Below, in pieces: positions 27,001 to 39,225 of a stretch of DNA of 64,000 nucleotides. A program made the position numbers and the translations under genes. This DNA is from Toxonevra muliebris (lineage: Eukaryota; Arthropoda; Insecta; Diptera; Pallopteridae): the NCBI GenBank assembly GCA_963691655.1, contig CAVNUY010000056.1:241813-305812 (forward strand). The letters are read 5' to 3'. The notes beneath the pieces were generated by a model. That model worked only from the letters and a program-made list of their open reading frames with translations, did no database searches and had not been told where the DNA came from. How positions within the stretch are numbered: the first letter of the stretch is position 1; each line of letters opens with the position of its first letter.

Positions 27001-28400
27001 GAAATTAAAATTAGAAATTTAAATTCGAAATTGAAATTCGAAATTAAAATTCGAAATTAAAATTCGAAATTAAAATTCGAAATTAAAATTCGAAATTGAA
27101 ATTCGAAATTAAAATTCGAAATTTAAATTCGAAATTGAAATTCGAAATTAAAATTCGAAATTGAAATTCGAAAATAAAATTCGAAATTAAAATTCGAAAT
27201 TAAAACTCGAAATTGAAATTCGAAATTAAAATTCGAAATTAAAATTCAAAATTAAAATTCGGAATTCAAATTCGGAATTAAAATTCGAAATTAAAATTCG
27301 AAATTAAATTCAAAATTAAAATTCGAAATTGAAACTCGAAATTAAAATTCGAAACTGAAATTCGAAATTAAAATTCGAAATTAAAATTCGAAATTGAAAC
27401 TCGAAATTAAAATTCGAAACTGAAATTCGAAATTAAAATTCGAAATTAAAATTCGAAATTAAAATTCGAAATTGAAATTCGAAATTAAAATTCGAAATTG
27501 AAATTCGAAATTAAAATTCGAAATTAAAATTCGAAATTGAAATTCGAAATTAAAATTCGAAATTAAAATTCGAAATTAAAATTCGAAATTAAAATTCGAA
27601 ATTAAAATTCGAAATTAAAATTCGAAATTGAAATTCGAAATTAAACTTCGAAATTAAAATTCGAAATTAAAATTCGAAATTGAAATTCGAAATTGAAATT
27701 CGAAATTAAACTTCGAAATTAAAATTCGAAGTTAAAATTCGAAATTAAAATTCGAAATTGAAATTCGAAATTAAAATTCGAAATTAAAATTCGAAATTGA
27801 AATTCGAAATTCAAATTCGAAATTTAAATTCGAAATTGAAATTCGAAATTAAAATTCGAAATTAAAATTCGAAATTAAAATTCGAAATTAAAATTCGAAA
27901 TTGAAATTCGAAATTAAAATTCGAAATTTAAATTCGAAATTGAAATTCGAAATTAAAATTCGAAATTGAAATTCGAAAATAAAATTCGAAATTAAAATTC
28001 GAAATTAAAACTCGAAATTGAAATTCGAAATTAAAATTCGAAATTAAAATTCAAAATTAAAATTCGGAATTCAAATTCGGAATTAAAATTCGAAATTAAA
28101 ATTCGAAATTAAAATTCGAAATTAAATTCAAAATTAAAATTCGAAATTGAAACTCGAAATTAAAATTCGAAACTGAAATTCGAAATTAAAATTCGAAATT
28201 AAAATTCGAAATTAAAATTCGAAATTAAAATTCGAAATTGAAATTCGAAATTAAAATTCGAAATTGAAATTCGAAATTAAAATTCGAAATTAAAATTCGA
28301 AATTGAAATTCGAAATTAAAATTCGAAATTGAAATTCGAAATTAAAATTCGAAATTAAAATTCGAAATTAAAATTCGAAATTAAAATTCGAAATTAAAAT
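23440..28400. repeat. Module marked by GAATTC, four copies
   Basis: A GG unit with C at position 10 creates GAATTC at 23600-23605, 25665-25670, 27262-27267 and 28067-28072. Each is preceded by about 100 bp with GAAAATAAAA, AAAACTCG and TTCAAAATT variants. Each is followed 88 or 101 bp later by CGAAACTGAAA. Spacing between modules is 2065, 1597 and 805 bp. The stretches between are ordinary A and G units. The 88 versus 101 bp difference is one unit. Confidence 0.82.
26380..26960. repeat. 247-bp (19-unit) tandem repeat
   Basis: The variant GAAATCAAAATTCG followed by A then three B units occurs at 26629 and 26876, 247 bp apart (19 units). Both copies also carry AAAACTCG just upstream. A third instance is at 29445, 2569 bp further on. 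One copy has an ATTTGAAATT (CpG to TpG) change near 26946. Confidence 0.8.
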
Positions 28401-30040
28401 TCGAAATTAAAATTCGAAATTAAAATTCGAAATTAAAATTCGAAATTGAAATTCGAAATTAAAATTCGAAATTTAAATTCGAAATTAAAATTCGAAATTA
28501 AAATTCGGAATTAAAATTCGGAATTAAAATTCGAAATTAAAATTCGAAATTAAAATTCGGAATTAAAATTCGAAATTAAAATTCGAAATTGAAATTCGAA
28601 ATTAAATTCAAAATTAAAATTCGAAATTGAAACTCGAAATTAAAATTCGAAATTGAAATTCGAAATTAAAATTCGAAATTAAAATTCGAAATTAAAATTC
28701 GAAATTGAAATTCGAAATTGAAATTCGAAATTGAAATTCGAAATTAAAATTCGAAATTAAAATTCGAAATTGAAATTCGAAATTAAAATTCGAAATTAAA
28801 ATTCGAAATTAAAATTCGAAATTAAAATTCGAAATTGAAATTCGAAATTAAAATTCGAAATTTAAATTCGAAATTAAAATTCGAAATTAAAATTCGAAAT
28901 TAAAATTCGAAATTAAAATTCGAAATTTAAATTCGGAATTAAAATTCGAAATTAAAATTCGAAATTAAAATTCGAAATTAAATTCAAAATCAAAATTCGA
29001 AATTGAAACTCGAAATTAAAATTCGAAATTGAAATTCGAAATTAAAATTCGAAATTAAAATTCGAAATTAAAATTCGAAATTAAAATTCGAAATTAAAAT
29101 TCGGAATTAAAATTCGAAATTAAAATTCGAAATTAAAATTCGGAATTAAAATTCGAAATTAAAATTCGAAATTAAAATTCGAAATTAAATTCAAAATTAA
29201 AATTCGAAATTGAAACTCGAAATTAAAATTCGAAATTGAAATTCGAAATTAAAATTCGAAATTTAAATTCGAAATTAAAATTCGAAATTAAAATTCGAAA
29301 TTGAAATTCGAAATTAAAATTCGAAATTAAAATTCGAAATTAAAATTCGGAATTGAAATTCGAAATTAAAATTCGAAATTGAAATTCGAAAATAAAATTC
29401 GAAATTAAAATTCGAAATTAAAACTCGAAATTGAAATTCGAAATCAAAATTCGAAATTAAAATTCGGAATTAAAATTCGGAATTAAAATTCGGAATTAAA
29501 ATTCGAAATTAAAATTCGAAATTAAAATTCGAAATAAAAATTCGAAATTAAAATTCGAAATTAAAATTCGAAATTAAAATTCGAAATTAAAATTCGAAAT
29601 TGAAATTCGAAATTAAAATTCGAAATTTAAATTCGAAATCAAAATTCGAAATTAAAATTCGAAATTGAAATTCGAAATTAAAATTCGAAATTAAAATTCG
29701 AAATTAAAATTCGAAATTGAAATTCGAAATTAAAATTCGAAATTAAAATTCGAAATTAAAATTCGGAATTGAAATTCGAAATTAAAATTCGAAATTGAAA
29801 TTCGAAAATAAAATTCGAAATTAAAATTCGAAATTAAAACTCGAAATTGAAATTCGAAATTAAAATTCGAAATTAAAATTCGGAATTAAAATTCGGAATT
29901 AAAATTCGGCATTAAAATTCGAAATTAAAATTCGAAATTTCGAAATTAAAATTCGAAATTAAAATTCGAAATTAAAATTCGAAATTAAAATTCGAAATTA
30001 AAATTCGAAATTGAAATTCGAAATTAAAATTCGAAATTAA
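28400..30040. repeat. Family A array with scattered B units
   Basis: Ordinary A and G units with TTCAAAATT/GAAACTCG combinations near 28608, 28983 and 29190. The copy at 28983 has AAATCAAAA instead of AAATTAAAA. A GAAATCAAAATTCG plus three-B module is at 29445, and a unique TTCGGCATT variant lies near 29907. Nothing but satellite is seen. Confidence 0.85.
29931..29947. other. 8-bp truncated unit
   Basis: Here TTCGAAAT is followed directly by TTCGAAATT, so one unit is 8 bp rather than 13 (loss of five bases). Two CpGs are only 8 bp apart. Nearly all other length variants in the window are 12 bp, so this is the largest within-unit deletion I noticed. Confidence 0.85.
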
Positions 30041-33000
30041 AATTCGGAATTAAAATTCTGAATTAAAATTCGGAATTAAAATTCGAAATTAAAATTCGAA
30101 ATTAAAATTCGAAATTAAAATTCGAAATTAAAATTCGGAATTAAAATTCGGAATTAAAATTCGGAATTAAAATTCGAAATTAAAATTCGAAATTAAAATT
30201 CGAAATTAAAACTCGAAATTGAAATTCGAAATTAAAATTCGAAATTAAAATTCGGAATTAAAATTCTGAATTAAAATTCGGAATTAAAATTCGAAATTAA
30301 AATTCGAAATTAAAATTCGAAATTAAAATTCGAAATTAAAATTCGAAATTAAAATTCGAAATTAAAGTTCGAAATTAAAATTCGAAATTAAAATTCGGAA
30401 TTGAAATTCGAAATTAAAATTCGAAATTAAACTTCGAAATTAAAATTCGAAATTAAAATTCGAAATTAAAATTCGAAATTAAAATTCGAAATTAAAATTC
30501 GAAATAAAAATTCGAAATTAAAATTCGAAATTAAAATTCGAAATTGAAATTCGAAATTGAAATTCGAAATTAAACTTCGAAATTAAAATTCGAAATTAAA
30601 ATCAAAATTAAAATTCGAAATTTAAATTCGAAATTAAATTCAAAATTAAAATTCGAAATTTAAATTCGAAATTAAAATTCGAAATTAAAATTCGAAATTA
30701 AATTCGAAATTAAAATTCGAAATTAAAATGCGAAATTAAAATTCGAAATTAAAATTCGAAATTAAAATTCGAAATTAAAATTCGAAATTGAAATTCGAAA
30801 TTAAAATTCGAAATTTAAATTCGAAATTAAAATTCGAAATTAAAATTCGAAATTAAAATTCGAAATTGAAATTCGAAATTAAAATTCGAAATTAAAATTC
30901 GAAATTAAAATTCGGAATTAAAATTCGGAATTAAAATTCGAAATTAAAATTCGAAATTAAAATTCGAAATTAAAATTCGAAATTAAAATTCGAAATTAAA
31001 ATTCGAAATTAAAATTCGAAATTAAAATTCGAAATTGAAATTCGAAATTAAAATTCGAAATTTAAATTCGAAATTAAAATTCGAAATTAAAATTCGAAAT
31101 TAAAATTCGAAATTGAAATTCGAAATTAAAATTCGAAATTAAAATTCGAAATTAAAATTCGGAATTAAAATTCGGAATTAAAATTCGAAATTAAAATTCG
31201 GAATTAAAATTCGAAATTAAATTCGAAATTAAAATTCGAAATTAAAATTCGAAATTGAAATTCGAAATTAAAATTCGAAATTAAAATTCGAAATTAGATT
31301 CGAAATTAGAATTCGAAATTTAAATTCGAAATTAAAATTCGAAATTAAAATTCGAAATTGAAATTCGAAATTAAAATTCGAAATTAAACTTCGAAATTGA
31401 AATTCGAAATTAAAATACGAAATTTAAATTCGAAATTAAAATTCGAAATTGAAATTCGAAAATAAAATTCGAAATTAAAATTCGAAATCAAAATTCGGAA
31501 TTAAAATTCGAAATTAAAATTCGGAATTAAAATTCGAAATTGAAACTCGAAATTAAAATTCGAAATTTAAATTCGAAATTAAAATTCGAAATTAAATTTC
31601 GAAATTAAATTCAAAATTAAAATTCGAAATTTAAATTCGAAATTAAAATTCGAAATTAAAATTCGAAATTAAATTCAAAATTAAAATTCGAAATTTAAAT
31701 TCGAAATTAAATTCAAAATTAAAATTCGAAATTTAAATTCGAAATTAAAATTCGGAATTAAAATTCGAAATTGAAACTCGAAATTAAAATTCGAAATTTA
31801 AATTCGAAATTAAAATTCGAAATTAAAATTCGAAATTGAGATTCGAAATTAAAATTCGAAATTTAAATTCGAAATTAAAATTCGAAATTAAAATTCGAAA
31901 TTAAATTCGAAATTAAAATTCGAAATTAAATTTCGAAATTAAAATTCGAAATTAAAATTCGAAATTGAAACTCGAAATTAAAATTCGAAATTGAAATTCG
32001 AAATTAAAATTCGAAATTAAAATTCGAAATTAAAATTCGAAATTAAAATTCGAAATTAAAATTCGAAATTGAAATTCGAAATTAAAATTCGAAATTTAAA
32101 TTCGAAATTGAAATTCGGAATTAAAATTCGAAATTGAAATTCGAAAATAAAATTCGAAATTAAAATTCGAAATTAAAATTCGGAATTAAAATTCGGAATT
32201 AAAATTCGAAATTAAAATTCGAAATTAAAATTCGAAATTAAAATTCGAAATTAAAATTCGAAATTGAAATTCGAAATTAAAATTCGAAATTGAAATTCGA
32301 AATTAAAATTCGAAATTAAAAATCGAAATTAAAATTCGAAATTAAAATTCGGAATTAAAATTCGGAATTAAAATTCGAAATTGAAATTCGAAATTAAAAT
32401 TCGAAATTAAAATTCGAAATTAAAATTCGAAATTGAGATTCGAAACTAAAATTCGAAATTGAAACTCGAAATTAAAATTCGAAATTGAAATTCGAAATTA
32501 AAATTCGAAATTAAAATTCGAAATTAAAATTCGAAATTAAAATTCGGAATTAAAATTCGGAATTAAAATTCGAAATTGAAATTCGAAATTAAAATTCGAA
32601 ATTAAAATTCGAAATTAAAATTCGAAATTGAAATTCGAAATTAAAATTCGAAATTAAAATTCGAAATTAAAATTCGAAATTAAAATTCGAAATTGAAATT
32701 CGAAATTAAAATTCGAAATTGAAATTCGAAATTAAAATTCGAAATTTAAATTCGAAATTAAAATTCGAAATTGAAATTCGAAATTAAAATTCGAAATTGA
32801 AACTCGAAATTAAAATTCGAAATTGAAATTCGAAATTAAAATTCGAAATTAAAATTCGAAATTTAAATTCGAAATTTAAATTCGAAATTAAAATTCGAAA
32901 TTTAAATTCGAAATTAAAATTCGAAATTAAAATTCGAAATTAAACTTCGAAATTAAAATTCGAAATTAAAATTCGAAATTAAAATTCGAAATTAAAATTC

Positions 33001-34515
33001 GAAATTAAAATTCGAAATTGAAATTCGAAATTAAAATTCGAAATTTAAATTCGAAATTAAAATTCGAAATTGAAATTCGAAATTAAACTTCGAAATTAAA
33101 ATTCGAAATTGAAATTCGAAAATAAAATTCGAAATTAAAATTCGAAATTAAAATTCGGAATTAAAATTCGGAATTAAAATTCGAAATTAAAATTCGAAAT
33201 TAAAATTCGAAATTAAATTCAAAATTAAAATTCGAAATTTCAATTCGAAATTAAAATTCGAAATTAAAATTCGAAATTGAAACTCGAAATTAAAATTCGA
33301 AATTGAAATTCGAAATTAAAATTCGAAATTGAAATTCGAAATTAAAATTCGAAATTGAAATTCGAAATTAAAATTCGAAATTAAAATTCGAAATTAAAAT
33401 TCGAAATTTAAATTCGAAATTGAAATTCGAAATTAAACTTCGAAATTAAAATTCGAAATTAAAATTCGAAATTAAAATTCGAAATTAAAATTCGAAATTA
33501 AAATTCGAAATTAAAATTCGAAATTAAAATTCGAAATTAAAATTCGAAATTAAAATTCGGAATTAAAATTCGAAATTAAAATTCGAAATTAAAATTCGAA
33601 ATTAAAATTCGAAATTGAAATTCGAAATTAAAATTCGAAATTTAAATTCGAAATTGAAATTCGAAATTAAAATTCGAAATTTAAATTCGAAATTAAAATT
33701 CGAAATTGAAATTCGAAATTAAAATTCGAAATTTAAATTCGAAATTAAAATTCGAAATTGAAATTCGAAATTAAAATTCGAAATTAAAATTCGAAATTAA
33801 AATTCGAAATTAAAATTCGAAATTAAAATTCGAAATTAAAATTCGAAATTAAAATTCGAAATTAAAATTCGAAATTAAAATTCGAAATTAAAATTCGAAA
33901 TTAAAATTCGAAATAAAAATTCGAAATTAAAATTCGAAATTAAAATTCGAAATTGAAATTCGAAATTTAAATTCGAAATTAAAATTCGAAATTAAAATTC
34001 GAAATTAAAATTCGAAATTGAAATTCGAAATTAAAATTCGAAATTAAAATTCGAAATTAAAATTCGAAATTAAAATTCGAAATTGAAATTCGAAATTAAA
34101 ATTCGAAATTTAAATTCGAAATTAAAATTCGAAATTAAAATTCGAAATTAAAATTCGAAATTAAAATTCGAAATTAAAATTCGAAATTAAAATTCGAAAT
34201 TAAAATTCGAAATTAAAATTCGAAATTGAAACTCGAAATTAAAATTCGAAATTGAAATTCGAAATTTAAATTCGAAATTGAAATTCGAAATTAAACTTCG
34301 AAATTGAAATTCGAAATTAAAATACGAAATTTAAATTCGAAATTAAAATTCGAAATTAAAATTCGGAATTAAAATTCGGAATTAAAATTGGGAATTTAAA
34401 TTCGGAATTAATATTCGGAATTAAAATTCGGAATTAAAATTCGGAATTAAAATTCGGAATTAAAATTCGGAATTAAAATTCGAAATTAAAATTCGGAATT
34501 AAAATTCGGAATTAA
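30040..34515. repeat. Higher-order block delta, copy 1
   Basis: A ~4.46 kb block. Landmarks are TTCTGAATT at 30059 and 30267, AAAGTTCG at 30367, CGAAATAAAA at 30499, ATGCGAAATT at 30730, TTAGATTCG at 31297, TACG at 31418, AAATTTCG at 31934, GAGATTCGAAAC at 32435, ATTTCAATTCG at 33241, TACG at 34325 and TTGGGAATTT at 34390. All recur in order in copy 2. The stretch 32136-32383 (247 bp) has no counterpart there. It opens and closes with B-rich patches, while its middle is mostly family A. Confidence 0.92.
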
Positions 34516-35525
34516 AATTCTGAATTAAAATTCGGAATTAAAATTCGAAATTAAAATTCGAAATTAAAATTCGAAATTAAAATTCGAAATTAAAATTCGG
34601 AATTAAAATTCGGAATTAAAATTCGGAATTAAAATTCGAAATTAAAATTCGAAATTAAAATTCGAAATTAAAACTCGAAATTGAAATTCGAAATTAAAAT
34701 TCGAAATTAAAATTCGGAATTAAAATTCTGAATTAAAATTCGGAATTAAAATTCGAAATTAAAATTCGAAATTAAAATTCGAAATTAAAATTCGAAATTA
34801 AAATTCGAAATTAAAATTCGAAATTAAAGTTCGAAATTAAAATTCGAAATTAAAATTCGGAATTGAAATTCGAAATTAAAATTCGAAATTAAACTTCGAA
34901 ATTAAAATTCGAAATTAAAATTCGAAATTAAAATTCGAAATTAAAATTCGAAATTAAAATTCGAAATAAAAATTCGAAATTAAAATTCGAAATTAAAATT
35001 CGAAATTAAAATTCGGAATTAAAATTCTGAATTAAAATTCGGAATTAAAATTCGAAATTAAAATTCGAAATTAAAATTCGAAATTAAAATTCGAAATTAA
35101 AATTCGGAATTAAAATTCGGAATTAAAATTCGGAATTAAAATTCGAAATTAAAATTCGAAATTAAAATTCGAAATTAAAACTCGAAATTGAAATTCGAAA
35201 TTAAAATTCGAAATTAAAATTCGGAATTAAAATTCTGAATTAAAATTCGGAATTAAAATTCGAAATTAAAATTCGAAATTAAAATTCGAAATTAAAATTC
35301 GAAATTAAAATTCGAAATTAAAATTCGAAATTAAAGTTCGAAATTAAAATTCGAAATTAAAATTCGGAATTGAAATTCGAAATTAAAATTCGAAATTAAA
35401 CTTCGAAATTAAAATTCGAAATTAAAATTCGAAATTAAAATTCGAAATTAAAATTCGAAATTAAAATTCGAAATAAAAATTCGAAATTAAAATTCGAAAT
35501 TAAAATTCGAAATTGAAATTCGAAA
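34515..35525. repeat. 507-bp tandem duplication inside delta copy 2
   Basis: Two adjacent copies of 39 units, about 34515-35021 and 35022-35528. Paired landmarks 507 bp apart are TTCTGAATT 34521/35028 and 34729/35236, AAAGTTCG 34829/35336, and CGAAATAAAA 34961/35468. Delta copy 1 has the segment once, so the duplication postdates the 4.5 kb event or arose in copy 2 during it. Confidence 0.9.
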
Positions 35526-38500
35526 TTGAAATTCGAAATTAAACTTCGAAATTAAAATTCGAAATTAAAATCAAAATTAAAATTCGAAATTTAAATTCGA
35601 AATTAAATTCAAAATTAAAATTCGAAATTTAAATTCGAAATTAAAATTCGAAATTAAAATTCGAAATTAAATTCGAAATTAAAATTCGAAATTAAAATGC
35701 GAAATTAAAATTCGAAATTAAAATTCGAAATTAAAATTCGAAATTAAAATTCGAAATTGAAATTCGAAATTAAAATTCGAAATTTAAATTCGAAATTAAA
35801 ATTCGAAATTAAAATTCGAAATTAAAATTCGAAATTGAAATTCGAAATTAAAATTCGAAATTAAAATTCGAAATTAAAATTCGGAATTAAAATTCGGAAT
35901 TAAAATTCGAAATTAAAATTCGAAATTAAAATTCGAAATTAAAATTCGAAATTAAAATTCGAAATTAAAATTCGAAATTAAAATTCGAAATTAAAATTCG
36001 AAATTGAAATTCGAAATTAAAATTCGAAATTTAAATTCGAAATTAAAATTCGAAATTAAAATTCGAAATTAAAATTCGAAATTGAAATTCGAAATTAAAA
36101 TTCGAAATTAAAATTCGAAATTAAAATTCGGAATTAAAATTCGGAATTAAAATTCGAAATTAAAATTCGGAATTAAAATTCGAAATTAAATTCGAAATTA
36201 AAATTCGAAATTAAAATTCGAAATTGAAATTCGAAATTAAAATTCGAAATTAAAATTCGAAATTAGATTCGAAATTAGAATTCGAAATTTAAATTCGAAA
36301 TTAAAATTCGAAATTAAAATTCGAAATTGAAATTCGAAATTAAAATTCGAAATTAAACTTCGAAATTGAAATTCGAAATTAAAATACGAAATTTAAATTC
36401 GAAATTAAAATTCGAAATTGAAATTCGAAAATAAAATTCGAAATTAAAATTCGAAATCAAAATTCGGAATTAAAATTCGAAATTAAAATTCGGAATTAAA
36501 ATTCGAAATTGAAACTCGAAATTAAAATTCGAAATTTAAATTCGAAATTAAAATTCGAAATTAAATTTCGAAATTAAATTCAAAATTAAAATTCGAAATT
36601 TAAATTCGAAATTAAAATTCGAAATTAAAATTCGAAATTAAATTCAAAATTAAAATTCGAAATTTAAATTCGAAATTAAATTCAAAATTAAAATTCGAAA
36701 TTTAAATTCGAAATTAAAATTCGGAATTAAAATTCGAAATTGAAACTCGAAATTAAAATTCGAAATTTAAATTCGAAATTAAAATTCGAAATTAAAATTC
36801 GAAATTGAGATTCGAAATTAAAATTCGAAATTTAAATTCGAAATTAAAATTCGAAATTAAAATTCGAAATTAAATTCGAAATTAAAATTCGAAATTAAAT
36901 TTCGAAATTAAAATTCGAAATTAAAATTCGAAATTGAAACTCGAAATTAAAATTCGAAATTGAAATTCGAAATTAAAACTCGAAATTAAAATTCGAAATT
37001 AAAATTCGAAATTAAAATTCGAAATTAAAATTCGAAATTGAAATTCGAAATTAAAATTCGAAATTTAAATTCGAAATTGAAATTCGGAATTAAAATTCGA
37101 AATTGAAATTCGAAATTAAAATTCGAAATTAAAATTCGAAATTAAAATTCGAAATTGAGATTCGAAACTAAAATTCGAAATTGAAACTCGAAATTAAAAT
37201 TCGAAATTGAAATTCGAAATTAAAATTCGAAATTAAAATTCGAAATTAAAATTCGAAATTAAAATTCGGAATTAAAATTCGGAATTAAAATTCGAAATTG
37301 AAATTCGAAATTAAAATTCGAAATTAAAATTCGAAATTAAAATTCGAAATTGAAATTCGAAATTAAAATTCGAAATTAAAATTCGAAATTAAAATTCGAA
37401 ATTAAAATTCGAAATTGAAATTCGAAATTAAAATTCGAAATTGAAATTCGAAATTAAAATTCGAAATTTAAATTCGAAATTAAAATTCGAAATTGAAATT
37501 CGAAATTAAAATTCGAAATTGAAACTCGAAATTAAAATTCGAAATTGAAATTCGAAATTAAAATTCGAAATTTAAATTCGAAATTTAAATTCGAAATTAA
37601 AATTCGAAATTTAAATTCGAAATTAAAATTCGAAATTAAAATTCGAAATTAAACTTCGAAATTAAAATTCGAAATTAAAATTCGAAATTAAAATTCGAAA
37701 TTAAAATTCGAAATTAAAATTCGAAATTGAAATTCGAAATTAAAATTCGAAATTTAAATTCGAAATTAAAATTCGAAATTGAAATTCGAAATTAAACTTC
37801 GAAATTAAAATTCGAAATTGAAATTCGAAAATAAAATTCGAAATTAAAATTCGAAATTAAAATTCGGAATTAAAATTCGGAATTAAAATTCGAAATTAAA
37901 ATTCGAAATTAAAATTCGAAATTAAATTCAAAATTAAAATTCGAAATTTCAATTCGAAATTAAAATTCGAAATTAAAATTCGAAATTGAAACTCGAAATT
38001 AAAATTCGAAATTGAAATTCGAAATTAAAATTCGAAATTGAAATTCGAAATTAAAATTCGAAATTGAAATTCGAAATTAAAATTCGAAATTAAAATTCGA
38101 AATTAAAATTCGAAATTTAAATTCGAAATTGAAATTCGAAATTAAACTTCGAAATTAAAATTCGAAATTAAAATTCGAAATTAAAATTCGAAATTAAAAT
38201 TCGAAATTAAAATTCGAAATTAAAATTCGAAATTAAAATTCGAAATTAAAATTCGAAATTAAAATTCGGAATTAAAATTCGAAATTAAAATTCGAAATTA
38301 AAATTCGAAATTAAAATTCGAAATTGAAATTCGAAATTAAAATTCGAAATTTAAATTCGAAATTGAAATTCGAAATTAAAATTCGAAATTTAAATTCGAA
38401 ATTAAAATTCGAAATTGAAATTCGAAATTAAAATTCGAAATTTAAATTCGAAATTAAAATTCGAAATTGAAATTCGAAATTAAAATTCGAAATTAAAATT

Positions 38501-39225
38501 CGAAATTAAAATTCGAAATTAAAATTCGAAATTAAAATTCGAAATTAAAATTCGAAATTAAAATTCGAAATTAAAATTCGAAATTAAAATTCGAAATTAA
38601 AATTCGAAATTAAAATTCGAAATAAAAATTCGAAATTAAAATTCGAAATTAAAATTCGAAATTGAAATTCGAAATTTAAATTCGAAATTAAAATTCGAAA
38701 TTAAAATTCGAAATTAAAATTCGAAATTGAAATTCGAAATTAAAATTCGAAATTAAAATTCGAAATTAAAATTCGAAATTAAAATTCGAAATTGAAATTC
38801 GAAATTAAAATTCGAAATTTAAATTCGAAATTAAAATTCGAAATTAAAATTCGAAATTAAAATTCGAAATTAAAATTCGAAATTAAAATTCGAAATTAAA
38901 ATTCGAAATTAAAATTCGAAATTAAAATTCGAAATTGAAACTCGAAATTAAAATTCGAAATTGAAATTCGAAATTTAAATTCGAAATTGAAATTCGAAAT
39001 TAAACTTCGAAATTGAAATTCGAAATTAAAATACGAAATTTAAATTCGAAATTAAAATTCGAAATTAAAATTCGGAATTAAAATTCGGAATTAAAATTGG
39101 GAATTTAAATTCGGAATTAATATTCGGAATTAAAATTCGGAATTAAAATTCGGAATTAAAATTCGGAATTAAAATTCGGAATTAAAATTCGAAATTAAAA
39201 TTCGGAATTAAAATTCGGAATTAAT
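34515..39225. repeat. Higher-order block delta, copy 2
   Basis: Adjacent tandem copy of 30040-34515. The offset is 4462 at its start (34521, 34729), 4969 after an internal 507-bp duplication (35028 to 36903), 4722 after a 247-bp loss (37157), and 4709 after one more unit is lost (37950, 39034, 39099). All steps are whole units (39, 19 and 1). Correspondence ends near 39225, where the template would run into the start of this copy. Confidence 0.92.

Noticed and set aside
1..39225. The entire window as an assembly artefact
   Set aside because: Duplicated blocks differ by many specific base changes and whole-unit indels, which collapsed or looped assembly would not create. Individual block copy numbers still depend on read support that I cannot see.
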